From Bacteroidota bacterium (GTDB lineage: Bacteria > Bacteroidota > Bacteroidia > Bacteroidales > Porphyromonadaceae): a stretch of DNA of 64,000 nucleotides. The translations under genes and the position numbers were made by a program. The DNA is taken from the NCBI GenBank assembly GCA_023389855.1, contig JAEWDZ010000003.1:1-64000 (forward strand). The letters run 5' to 3'. Of the stretch, positions 9,105-17,350 are shown one piece after another. The notes under the pieces are model-generated. The model saw only the letters and a list, made by a program, of their open reading frames with translations, did no database searches and was not told where the DNA came from. Position 1 is the stretch's first letter. Each line of letters begins with the position of its first letter.

Positions 9105-9152
9105 TCTCTACATTATTAGTGATAACAATTTGTTTAACTAATAATGTAGAGA
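9105..9152. promoter_or_regulatory. 16-base inverted repeat upstream of the recombinase
   Basis: tctctacattattagt (9105-9120) and its exact reverse complement (9137-9152) flank a 16-base AT-rich spacer and end two bases before the recombinase ATG at 9155. It lies between the outer edge of the invertible region and the gene. It may bind the recombinase or another regulator, or hide the start in an mRNA hairpin. Confidence 0.7.
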
Positions 9153-9154
9153 AT

Positions 9155-9961
9155 ATGAACAACGAAGATTTTGAATTGTATTTGCGTCAAGGGAATATGG
9201 CGGAAAATACTATTAATGCTTATCTTTATGCCATCAAGGAGTATTATTCCAGGCATAGGGAATTGAACAAGCGAAATTTGCTTATCTATAAAACTTATCT
9301 CATCGAAACCTTCAAACCAAAGACTGTGAATCTGCGCATACAGGCTATGAATAAATACCTTGAGTGCATAAAAAAGCCGCGCTTGCGATTAAAATCTGTC
9401 AAGGTGCAACAGCGTTCATATTTAGAGAATGTAATCAGCAATGCTGACTACATCTTCCTAAAAAACAAACTGAAAAGGGAAAATAATTTGACATGGTATT
9501 TTGTAGTGCGTTTCCTCGCTGCGACTGGCGCAAGAGTCAGTGAATTGATACAAATAAAAGTAGAGCATGTTCAGATTGGGTATTACGATATTTACACCAA
9601 AGGTGGCAAAATACGCCGAATTTATATCCCGAAGACATTACGCAAGGAGGCAGCCGAATGGCTGATCAAAAGCAATCGCACAAGTGGTTACCTTTTTCTC
9701 AATCGTTTCGGAGAGCGTATCACTACAAGAGGTATCGCCCAGCAGTTGAAGAACTATGCTGTGAAATACGGACTGAATGAAAAAGTCGTTTATCCCCACT
9801 CTTTCCGCCATCGGTTTGCCAAGAATTTTTTGGAGAAATTCAATGACATAGCTCTGCTTGCTGACCTCATGGGACATGAAAGCATAGAAACTACCCGTAT
9901 CTATCTGCGTCGTAGCAGCGCCGAACAACAGGAGATTGTAGATAGAGTGATAACTTGGTAA
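9155..9961 (+). CDS. Tyrosine recombinase (DNA invertase of the hsdS cassette)
   Basis: A compact phage-integrase-family recombinase of 268 residues. It has a SAM-like N-terminal domain and a catalytic domain with the first Arg in ATGARVSELIQI, the HSFRHRFAKNF box, LMGHESIETTRIY with the late His, and the nucleophile Tyr. It adjoins the silent hsdS, as in other phase-variable type I loci, and probably carries out the inversions. The start at 9155 follows the inverted repeat; an upstream GTG at 9119 would put coding sequence inside that repeat and is less likely. Confidence 0.92.
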   Translation: MNNEDFELYLRQGNMAENTINAYLYAIKEYYSRHRELNKRNLLIYKTYLIETFKPKTVNLRIQAMNKYLECIKKPRLRLKSVKVQQRSYLENVISNADYIFLKNKLKRENNLTWYFVVRFLAATGARVSELIQIKVEHVQIGYYDIYTKGGKIRRIYIPKTLRKEAAEWLIKSNRTSGYLFLNRFGERITTRGIAQQLKNYAVKYGLNEKVVYPHSFRHRFAKNFLEKFNDIALLADLMGHESIETTRIYLRRSSAEQQEIVDRVITW

Positions 9962-9964
9962 ATA

Positions 9965-10004
9965 AAACACTGTCCCATAGACAAAAAACTATGGGGCAGT
10001 GTTT
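9965..10004. terminator. Bidirectional terminator hairpin
   Basis: A 16-pair stem with one wobble (9965-9980 with 9989-10004) lies between the convergent recombinase and thsB genes. On the minus strand it is followed by ttttattt, so it suits the thsB end best. Confidence 0.75.
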
Positions 10005-10006
10005 AG

Positions 10007-10522
10007 TTATTGTCCAATAGCATTTCTCACCGAATCATAATCCCAATATAAGGTATTTCCAATCCATTTTTCCATAGGAACATGAATGCCTTTCCATCTG
10101 ATTACTTCTGGGCATTTGTCCCTATTGACGAATGTTGATTTATATAGGACTATTATCTTTAAACCATCTCGAATTGCTTTCTCACATTCGAAATCAATAT
10201 AACTTCGAGTATCTATTGTATGACCTCTGCTACAGGTTCCCCTATAGCTGTTATAACTACCACAGTATTGACATCCTCCAGCTTTTAACTCTTTGGTATG
10301 GTCACCAACGATAAGGATAAATGTTTTAGATGCATCCAATCTCTCAGCCAATGACCTTTTAATCGAGCAATTTAGACTTGTGTCCTTTGCTTGCTTTAAC
10401 TCATGAGCATCTGAAAACGAAAGTCCGTATTTGGAACTCTCATTCCATCGGTGTAATGCTTCAACAGCATCTTTGTCATGATCCCAATCTCCGGCGATGT
10501 AAGTTCTTGTCCTGTAATACAT
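10007..10522 (-). CDS. thsB: Thoeris ThsB-like TIR (DUF1863) signal enzyme
   Basis: 171 residues of TIR-like DUF1863 type. Features are YIAGDWDHD at the N-terminus, FILIVGDHT (about 68-76) and YIDFECEKAI (about 108-117), where E112 or E114 fits the NAD-cleaving glutamate, then LKIIVLY. In Thoeris, ThsB senses phage infection and makes an ADP-ribose-derived signal. Between strands it has C84-x2-C87-x9-C97-x3-H101, a possible zinc-binding insertion. It is two bases downstream of the thsA-like gene, so they are cotranscribed. Family assignment is from motifs; no search was possible. Confidence 0.8.
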   Translation of the reverse strand: MYYRTRTYIAGDWDHDKDAVEALHRWNESSKYGLSFSDAHELKQAKDTSLNCSIKRSLAERLDASKTFILIVGDHTKELKAGGCQYCGSYNSYRGTCSRGHTIDTRSYIDFECEKAIRDGLKIIVLYKSTFVNRDKCPEVIRWKGIHVPMEKWIGNTLYWDYDSVRNAIGQ

Positions 10523-10524
10523 GA

Positions 10525-11337
10525 TTAAAATATTTTTTTAATATCATACAAATTAATTTTATCAATAGTTTCTCGTGTCAATACAATTGTTATCGGTTGA
10601 TATATTGGAGCATTCGATGTTTTAAGCGTACAAAGAATGCAACGAAGCAAATTAAATTCATTCTTATCTGTAATGCGTGTTATTCCTCCCCCAAGTAACG
10701 GTATAGCAATAGGTTTATTAGCATATACTCTGCTTATTTCATTCCACATCGCCCTAAGACAAATTTCGTAATCGTTATGAGATAGTTTAGCCTGATTATT
10801 CTCAAAATGAGAAAATGCCAATAACAAATAATCTTGATATACAATGATTCGTCCAAGTGGATAACAAATTTTACCTGCTTTTGTTTTTCTTTTCATTCCA
10901 GGTATGTCTTCTGCTTCGTTAATTTGTCGCTTCAAATCATCAATATCTTGTAATCTTTCTATGAATTTTCCATTCAACGAGTTCCGAGCAATAACGACAT
11001 CATCTACAGTGGTATCAAAAAATTCATTAAAAGGGATTAATTTCCAATCTGTTGACTCAAATATATCCCCTTCTTCAATTTTAACATTGATTCCTTTTAT
11101 TTTTAAAGTGATTGAATGGCCTGCTCTGAATGCCTTTACTACAGATATTATAAGCCAAAATAATAAAAATACACCCACAATAACCAAGCCTTTCTCCCAC
11201 CACTTCTGTATATTGCAAATATCTGTAATGCTAAAATTAGCGATAGCACAAATAGTTTCTATAGCAGCAATGAAACTAACTGCGTACAAAAAACTGTCTT
11301 TCCAAAGTGACTTACTATATAATTTTGATAATTTCAT
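10525..11337 (-). CDS. thsA: Thoeris ThsA-like membrane macro-domain effector
   Basis: 270 residues with two N-terminal membrane helices (about 15-34 and 50-68) and a cytoplasmic macro domain (DUF6430-like). The latter has VVIARNSLNGKF (about 115-126) and the ligand-loop IPLLGGGITRI (about 212-222). This matches type II Thoeris effectors, where the macro domain binds the TIR product (reported as histidine-ADP-ribose) and the membrane part is thought to kill or stall the cell. It starts the two-gene operon. No promoter is obvious upstream, towards the mobilisation genes. Confidence 0.8.
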   Translation of the reverse strand: MKLSKLYSKSLWKDSFLYAVSFIAAIETICAIANFSITDICNIQKWWEKGLVIVGVFLLFWLIISVVKAFRAGHSITLKIKGINVKIEEGDIFESTDWKLIPFNEFFDTTVDDVVIARNSLNGKFIERLQDIDDLKRQINEAEDIPGMKRKTKAGKICYPLGRIIVYQDYLLLAFSHFENNQAKLSHNDYEICLRAMWNEISRVYANKPIAIPLLGGGITRITDKNEFNLLRCILCTLKTSNAPIYQPITIVLTRETIDKINLYDIKKIF

Positions 11338-11405
11338 CGTTATATTTTTATATCCAATACAAAAGTAGATATTTTTCTGCTAATCTATCTATTGAATTGA
11401 TAGCT

Positions 11406-12782
11406 TTATCGTTTCAATCCTTTGGATTTCTTATCATTCCACGGAAGTTCCGAAGACACCCCTCCACCACTGGTGCCGACATGAACCTCTGCCTGTCCAC
11501 CGGCGGCAAGAGTGAAAGCAGCGCCCAACAGCTCGGCCTGCTTCACGCTTACCTGTTCCTGCGGCTCGAATACGGCGTTGACAAATTCCTCGTCCGTGAT
11601 CTGGCCGTTAAAATGTCTTTGGGCCACATCATAGTCTATCTGGAATTTGGTGTCCTCAAAAAGCTCCTCGCCGACCCGTGTCCAGATGTGGAGCGACGGG
11701 TTCCGGTAGTTGGACACGTTGATTCGGACAAGCTCGGCACCGGATGAGAGGCTATAACGCTGAGGGTTTGCCTTACGGTCAAGCAGGCCTATCTGTTTTC
11801 GCTGCCTGTCTATGACGGCATCTTTCTCTTCTGACTACCGCTCGGCGGTTTCCGCCCTGCGGATGGCTGCGTCTATCTCTTTCTGGTAGCCGTTCCGCAG
11901 CTTTTCGATTCCTGATTTATGTTGCTCCTGCAACCGTGCCTTTTCTGCCTGAAGAGCCTTAATCTGTTTATTGAGTTCGGCAATCTTCTCATCCTTGTCC
12001 GATAGTTCCTTTTTCGCTTTGGCAAGGTCTCCCTTGCCGAACCACGAGAGGATGGTGTTCCTGCCCTCCTGCGCCTTCTCCACATCTGCCTGCAACTTGG
12101 CTATGTCCTCCTCATAACGGATGACCTGCTGCCTGTAATAATCCGAATTTGCCTGATGTTTGGCGGTGGAGCCGACAATGCCCCGCTGCAGCCCGAACGG
12201 TTTCATGGCCGCAGCATAGCTGTTCTGGTATTCGTGCAGCCGCGTACGTCGCATCACATCATCCGCCGACAGCCGGGGACCGGATTTCGTTTCATACTTC
12301 TTCTCACCCTCACGTTTCCTGCGGACTCGCTCCCCGGTCACAATGGGAACGATGGTGGCGTGCAGGTGGGGAGTCTTCTCGTCCATGTGCAGCACGCACG
12401 ATACAAGGTTCTCATTCCCGAATGTATCCCTTAGCCATTTGAGGTTGGCATCAATCCAACAGTCCAGTCTGCCGCCATTGGCAATCTTCATCATCTGTTC
12501 ATGTGTCCCGGTCAGGATGATACGGATGGCTTTTGTCTGGTTTTTGCCGACCTTTCGGCGCAGTCCGGCGGTATTGATGCGGTGCTGTATCGCCTCGGTG
12601 CGGCTGGACACGCCATCGGGAAACTTGACCAGTTCCCGGTTGAGATGTGTCCGGCCAGCATCGGCATTGTCCGGGACATATTTCTTCCCCTTGGCATCCT
12701 TTCTTTCTATATGGCATGACATACCAGAGTCATTACCGCTGCCACGCTGCAGGTGGCAGACCGCGTATTGTGTATTACTCAT
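11406..12782 (-). pseudogene. MobV-type relaxase interrupted by in-frame TAG
   Basis: Plasmid recombination/mobilisation relaxase (Mob/Pre, MOBV). Starting at MSNTQYAVCHLQRG (12782), it shows the catalytic metal-binding HMDEKTPHLHATIVP at about residue 130. A long coiled coil runs to AETAER, then TAG at 11835-11837. The same frame stays open for 142 more codons to a TAA at 11406-11408 and reads as a plausible C-terminus (SSGAELVRI, FEPQEQVSVKQAELLGAAF). So this is one gene with a nonsense codon. The N-terminal 315 residues keep the relaxase domain and may still be active. Base composition is clearly GC-richer than the Thoeris genes beside it. Confidence 0.85.
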
Positions 12783-12810
12783 ATCCGTTCGTTTTATGAT
12801 TATAATTTCT

Positions 12811-12946
12811 GTTGTAAAATCCCGTCCTATTACCGGAGGCATATATTTGAAGTCGGAGGGACATCCCTCGGCCTATGGGCTTTTTGACTGTCGGAAGCGG
12901 AGCGGAGGCGGTGAAAATGCCCTAATATGCTACGGGATTTTACAAC
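12811..12946. other. Candidate transfer origin (oriT)
   Basis: Just upstream of the relaxase start, gttgtaaaatcccgt (12811-12825) is repeated exactly inverted at 12932-12946, with a smaller gaggga/tccctc hairpin between them. MOBV relaxases act at an oriT next to their own gene that contains inverted repeats. The site is a position-based candidate; no nick sequence was recognised. Confidence 0.4.
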
Positions 12947-12986
12947 CCCTTTTTCATGGGACAGCAAGCTGTCCGATACCTTTCCG

Positions 12987-14054
12987 TCATTCCACCCTCC
13001 CTGCATCCACCAGTTCGAGGCCGAAGGTGTCGATGAAGGTCTGCAGTACGGGGTTGCGTTCTATCATCCTCGCAAGAATCATCTGCGGCGTGTCCTCCAT
13101 CAGCAGGAAGTCGGCAATGTCCAGTCCCTGACTGCGCTGTTCATTGGTCGCGATCCTTTCCAGCAGGTCGGAACATGTGGCACGCCTGCATATGGATTTC
13201 AGCAGCGGCAGCCATCGCCGCCATTCTTCCGTTGCCTTAAGGTCGGGGAAAAGAATCACCTCCCGTCCGTCCAATGCCTGCACCGCTTCGCCGTTGAAGC
13301 ACCCGTGTATCCCTCCGGTGGCAAGCCAGATGAAGTCGGGGATGAAATGGGCGGCGACCAGTGCCGTCTTCTCGCTCTCGACAATGGCTACAGGTTTGGC
13401 AGACATTACGGCGGAGTTGTCCGACAGCAGATGTTCTCCGAACAGGCACTGCTTCATCCTGAAATCCTGCACCTTCCTCACGGAATGCACCCAGCTGACT
13501 TGGTTAAAAGGCTCCTTAATACGGTGTCCGGTTACGGCATCGTAGCCCATGATCTTACCCGCACGCACGTTGCTGTTCCGGTCTATCTGCCAGAATACGG
13601 TCGCACCGCCCCACCTCCTTGAGGTACCGACCCTGTATAGGCTGAATAGCTTGTCCACATTCTCCTTGCCCATCACTTTGGTAAAGTATCGGTACAAGGG
13701 GTTGATGTCGTACCTGCGCATGGACTGCTCCACCCAATCAGAGGGAAGAAAAGAAATCCGTGGTTTCTGTTCGGGCAATGCTCTTGCTGGCGGTCTTGCA
13801 GCTATCGGTGTGCCGCCAAACCTTTCCTGCCCATTCAATCTTTCTTTGACAGCCGGATTGTCCCGGAAGTATTCTTTCGGTGTGTAGTGGTAACCGCAAC
13901 TGTTGATATGGTCGCACATGCCTACGCTGTCAGGGAAGGAAATCTCTCCCGCCTCGTCGATATAACGGGTGAAGCAGGTTTTCCTGCCGCACTCCGGACA
14001 GACGGTCTTGCTGCCCGGACGGTATTTCTGAAGATGGAATCTGTATTCGGTCAT
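12987..14054 (-). CDS. Primase-like protein (zinc finger plus Toprim-like domain)
   Basis: 355 residues from MTEYRFHLQKYRPG. The N-terminus has a zinc-binding motif, CPECGRKTCF and later CDHINSCGYH, as in DnaG/CHC2-type primases. The C-terminal half contains VAIVESEKTALVAA and EVILFPDLKATEEWRRW, fitting a degenerate Toprim-like fold (DUF6371-like proteins). Such genes sit beside DUF3987 ATPases in Bacteroidota mobilisable elements and probably serve element replication. A longer in-frame start at 14174 would run through the TGCAG repeats and is rejected. Confidence 0.75.
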   Translation of the reverse strand: MTEYRFHLQKYRPGSKTVCPECGRKTCFTRYIDEAGEISFPDSVGMCDHINSCGYHYTPKEYFRDNPAVKERLNGQERFGGTPIAARPPARALPEQKPRISFLPSDWVEQSMRRYDINPLYRYFTKVMGKENVDKLFSLYRVGTSRRWGGATVFWQIDRNSNVRAGKIMGYDAVTGHRIKEPFNQVSWVHSVRKVQDFRMKQCLFGEHLLSDNSAVMSAKPVAIVESEKTALVAAHFIPDFIWLATGGIHGCFNGEAVQALDGREVILFPDLKATEEWRRWLPLLKSICRRATCSDLLERIATNEQRSQGLDIADFLLMEDTPQMILARMIERNPVLQTFIDTFGLELVDAGRVE

Positions 14055-14089
14055 GATGCTCTCTTTTGTGGATTCCTGCAAGTGGAAAC

Positions 14090-14212
14090 CGTCATTTGCA
14101 GTTTGCAGTTCCTGCAGTCTTGCAGTCTTGCAGGAAATACCTGTTTTTAGAACCCTGAAACTGCAAAACTGCAAAGACTGCAGGCTGCAACGAGGGGGTC
14201 ATCCGTTGCAGT
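14090..14212. repeat. TGCAG repeat cluster, possible replication origin
   Basis: The 144-base gap between the DUF3987 gene and the primase gene is packed with TGCAG-type units. At least five lie on one side (14097-14133), a spacer follows, and then four in mirrored form CTGCA (14160-14190), plus one more near 14207. The two halves form an imperfect inverted repeat of about 24 bases. Iteron-like clusters beside replication genes often act as origins or initiator-binding sites. Confidence 0.5.
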
Positions 14213-15617
14213 CTGGGAGTGACGGTTCATTGTCTGTCATATTAAATTTGTCAGATTTATCATATATGATTTTCTCGTAATGCCCGGCCTTGGACTTCCG
14301 CAGCAGCCTGCTCCTGCAAAGCTCCTTGAGGTAGTTCATCACCGTGCGCTCGCTGACATTCTGCAATTCCTTCCCAATGGCGATGGCAGTTTTCGTGTCG
14401 AACGTGTCCGGCAACAGCGACAGCAGCACCTTGGGCGGATCCTCGCACATGTCCTCCGCCACGAATGAGCGGATGCGGCGGTACGAGTCCTCGAAGTAGC
14501 CGTTCAGCCGGATGGCGGCTTTGACGGAAGCCAGATCCACAAACTGTAGATGGCTCTCGTCGATGGCATACCGCAACACCTGCATGAGCAGGGCCAGCCG
14601 TGCCACTTGCGCCGGATGCTTCATCTCGCGACTCTCCACTTGGGCGTCGTCCTCTATCCGGTTGATGCGTTCCACTTTCCTGTTCCACCAAGAGAAGAAA
14701 TATTCCCTTGCCTCCCTGTCCATAGACAGCACATGGGGCATCCTTTCTTCCTCTCCCGTGTCATAGTCCAAGGCGAGTACCTTGCCAAGTATCTGTTCCC
14801 ATCGTGCCGCCGCCATGGAAGCCCTGTCCTCCCCGCCATCATCCCAATCGGTCCATTTTGGCACTTCACGGGACTTGGGAAGCACGAACAGGATGCGGTC
14901 GAGCAGGCCGTTTTCCTCGAAGCCTTTCGTCAGCAGTTCATGCACACGCTTGGTCTGCGTGGTCCCGATGATGTTGATGCACGGCTGTTCAATATGCACA
15001 GGTATAGTGTTGCTGACCCTTGTCACATCCAGTGCCCCGCCGCTCCATGCCGTGAGCAGCTGCTCTATGAGTTGCCCGTTGGTGTAGCGGTTGGCGGAGT
15101 TGAACATGCCCATTACCTCGTCCACCAGAATGACCACGCTGCGGGGATTGCTGTTATGTGTCAGCAGTAGCGATTCCGGAGTGAAGTCGGAAACGACGGT
15201 GCGTTGCAGTACGGGCTTCCTGCCGCTCTCCCCGGCGGCCTTCCATGCCTCCAGTTCCGACTCATACGCCCTGAACAGGGCGTAGTCGTGCTTCCGTATG
15301 GGGCGGTATGCCGCCTCCAGCGGCGGTGTCTTGCCCAGTCCCGGCCTGCCCACGAGGATGATGTAGAGGGCGGCGTTGCTCTGCCACTCGCCTTTGATGC
15401 GGATACGGTAGGTGCCTCCCAATGCGGCCGATACCGCCGACAGCATGGCCGTCGCGATGAACTCGGTCTTGTAGTTCTCGTACCGGTCCATGTCGAGTAT
15501 GACGGACTGCACGGCCTGCGGAAAGACATCCAGAGGGAAGCCTGTATCACTGATATGCTCCGCCTCCATGCGGATCATGTTGCACAATTCAAGTCGGGTG
15601 TTTGTCATGTCAGCCAT
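14199..15617 (-). CDS. DUF3987 ATPase/helicase-like protein
   Basis: 472 residues with DUF3987 features: FPLDVFPQAVQSVI near the N-terminus, the Walker A loop VGRPGLGKTPPLEAAY (about 88-103), and VVILVDEVMGMFNSA as Walker B (about 160). The C-terminal 80 residues look like a winged helix. The family is linked with VirE/primase-type replication proteins of phages and mobile elements. It overlaps the HTH gene upstream by 8 bases, which indicates translational coupling. A role in element replication is inferred. Confidence 0.8.
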   Translation of the reverse strand: MADMTNTRLELCNMIRMEAEHISDTGFPLDVFPQAVQSVILDMDRYENYKTEFIATAMLSAVSAALGGTYRIRIKGEWQSNAALYIILVGRPGLGKTPPLEAAYRPIRKHDYALFRAYESELEAWKAAGESGRKPVLQRTVVSDFTPESLLLTHNSNPRSVVILVDEVMGMFNSANRYTNGQLIEQLLTAWSGGALDVTRVSNTIPVHIEQPCINIIGTTQTKRVHELLTKGFEENGLLDRILFVLPKSREVPKWTDWDDGGEDRASMAAARWEQILGKVLALDYDTGEEERMPHVLSMDREAREYFFSWWNRKVERINRIEDDAQVESREMKHPAQVARLALLMQVLRYAIDESHLQFVDLASVKAAIRLNGYFEDSYRRIRSFVAEDMCEDPPKVLLSLLPDTFDTKTAIAIGKELQNVSERTVMNYLKELCRSRLLRKSKAGHYEKIIYDKSDKFNMTDNEPSLPDCNG

Positions 15618-15963
15618 TTTTCTTCTTGCAATAGGATGTCACACTCTCGGACTTGCCTCCCGTCTGCACACGGCGGACATCCGATCTGGCATACATGTTC
15701 TTGTTGCCCACCTTGACGGGGACGAGGTAGCCGCGCTTCGCCCACAGGTTGAGCGTCCCCTCGCACACGTTCAGCAGCTCACGCACCTGTCTTGTGTTGA
15801 GCCATGTCTCTTCCGCCACACGCCGCATCTCCGCATTCAGTTCTTCCTGCCGGGCCGCCATCGTGCGCTGCACGATGGCCTCGGCAAACATCTTAAGGTC
15901 GGCTGGCGTGACTTCCAGTTTCACGTTCGCGCCCTGCTCAACCAGACTTTCTATGGTAATCAT
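15610..15963 (-). CDS. HTH protein of the excisionase type
   Basis: 117 residues. The C-terminal half is a MerR/Xis-like winged helix-turn-helix (ETWLNTRQVRELLNVCEGTLNLWAKRGYLVPVKVGNKNMYARSDV), and the N-terminal 45 residues are likely helical. In Bacteroidota mobilisable elements a protein of this kind precedes the DUF3987 gene and may act as regulator or excision factor. Here the two genes overlap by 8 bases. Confidence 0.75.
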   Translation of the reverse strand: MITIESLVEQGANVKLEVTPADLKMFAEAIVQRTMAARQEELNAEMRRVAEETWLNTRQVRELLNVCEGTLNLWAKRGYLVPVKVGNKNMYARSDVRRVQTGGKSESVTSYCKKKNG

Positions 15964-16178
15964 AAATATCAGTTTTGAATTTTGTGATGACCATCTTCAA
16001 AAGTTCCCTGATGCCTCCCTTTCGATGGCGTATAAAAGAGAAGCACCGCCGACCCTCGGGAAAAGGATTGACGGTGCAAAAGTATATTGGAATTGAAACA
16101 GATTGATATATAATGCCTTGTCTTAAATTGTCATGACCATTCAAGTCTGCATGACCATGTAAAACGGCTCGTTTTACC

Positions 16179-17315
16179 CTATCCGGCCGCAGTTTCCGCT
16201 TCATCATCGGCAGCGATTTCTCTGATTTCCGCTGCCAGTGTCCGGTACAGTTCCCGGTTCTCGTCACTCTCGATAAGAGGTGCCATCTGGTCTTTCCCGT
16301 CCTTGATGACATGCTTTGCCGCCTTCAGGAAGCCGACCGCCTGCCGTATGGCGCTTTCGCTTTTCAGCGATGGCAGGTCGGGAAACTGCAATGCCATCCC
16401 CACGCTGTACTCCTTCGCGGCGTGCATTCCGGCCACCAGCCGCAGGTCTTTCAGCACATAGAACGGGAGTGCCTGATGGACGGCACTCGTGTTTATGGAA
16501 ACGAAACGGCGGATACATTGTATAACCGCTTCTTTATTTCCGCACTTGAGATAATCCGCAAGTGGTCGCTCCTGTATCTTTTTCTTTCCTGCCGTCCGCA
16601 ACGCTTGCGGTGCCGTGCCGATACCGGATCCCGTTGTGCTTGTCTGAATGCTTCCGGTATCATTACCGCCCATCTTGTCCTTTACGGACTGCAAAGCCCA
16701 TTCGCAGATGCCGCCTTTCTCAATCGCGTCCTTCATGGCGAAGTGTCTGTTCCAGTCCTCCTGCGTGCGGAAGCCGTTCTTTATGGACACCTCGATAATC
16801 TGCCTGACGACAATGGAACAGCCCATCCTCTCGGCGTTCCCTGCCTTGGGATGCCCGGCCTGCCTGCTGACCATGTCCACCATGGCCTCGAAGCTCTTGC
16901 CGTAATACAGCCAGCTCAATACAAGAGGGGCGGACAAGGTCACGCAGCGTTTTCTCAGGCTCTGTCTGAAAATGTATTTCATTCTGCCCCAGAATGTGGT
17001 CGGAGGCGGGGCTGTGTCTTCTTCCCTCTGTTTCCTGTAAAGTTCCACGATCTTCCCCGGCACCGCGTTCTCCTTGAAATGGAGGTCTATGTTTCTAAAG
17101 CCGTCCGTGCTGTCGTCACACCATGACATCTGCCATTCCTTTTTGATGCCGGGCAGTTGTCTGAATATGGCACGGCATACGGCAAGGTACTGCACCTCGT
17201 TCCCGTCCGCCATCATTTTCGCGAAGCGGCGGTATTCTTCCCTGTGCGCGTCCTTCCACTGGAGGATGTCAGCCTTGAACTGTTCGTATGTCAATTTCTG
17301 CTCGTCCATATTCAT
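16179..17315 (-). CDS. Conserved unknown of mobilisable elements
   Basis: 378 residues with no catalytic motif I can name. A likely short hydrophobic stretch (VTLSAPLVLSWLYYG) lies near residue 125. The middle and C-terminal parts are helical, with a Ser/Thr/Gly linker at about 225-240. It resembles proteins often next to integrases in Bacteroides elements (possibly DUF6043), but I cannot confirm this. It is 35 bases from the inner integrase and in the same direction. Confidence 0.6.
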   Translation of the reverse strand: MNMDEQKLTYEQFKADILQWKDAHREEYRRFAKMMADGNEVQYLAVCRAIFRQLPGIKKEWQMSWCDDSTDGFRNIDLHFKENAVPGKIVELYRKQREEDTAPPPTTFWGRMKYIFRQSLRKRCVTLSAPLVLSWLYYGKSFEAMVDMVSRQAGHPKAGNAERMGCSIVVRQIIEVSIKNGFRTQEDWNRHFAMKDAIEKGGICEWALQSVKDKMGGNDTGSIQTSTTGSGIGTAPQALRTAGKKKIQERPLADYLKCGNKEAVIQCIRRFVSINTSAVHQALPFYVLKDLRLVAGMHAAKEYSVGMALQFPDLPSLKSESAIRQAVGFLKAAKHVIKDGKDQMAPLIESDENRELYRTLAAEIREIAADDEAETAAG

Positions 17316-17350
17316 ATTGCATTGTCTGTGGAGGGGAAACAGGGAAATTA

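Noticed and set aside
11835..11837. Stop-codon recoding of TAG in the relaxase
   Set aside because: No other gene in the window needs TAG read as sense, and no suppressor tRNA or recoding signal is visible; a nonsense mutation is simpler.
14055..14174. N-terminal extension of the primase-like gene
   Set aside because: It runs through the TGCAG repeat cluster and has no family similarity; the ATG at 14054 fits the zinc-finger start.
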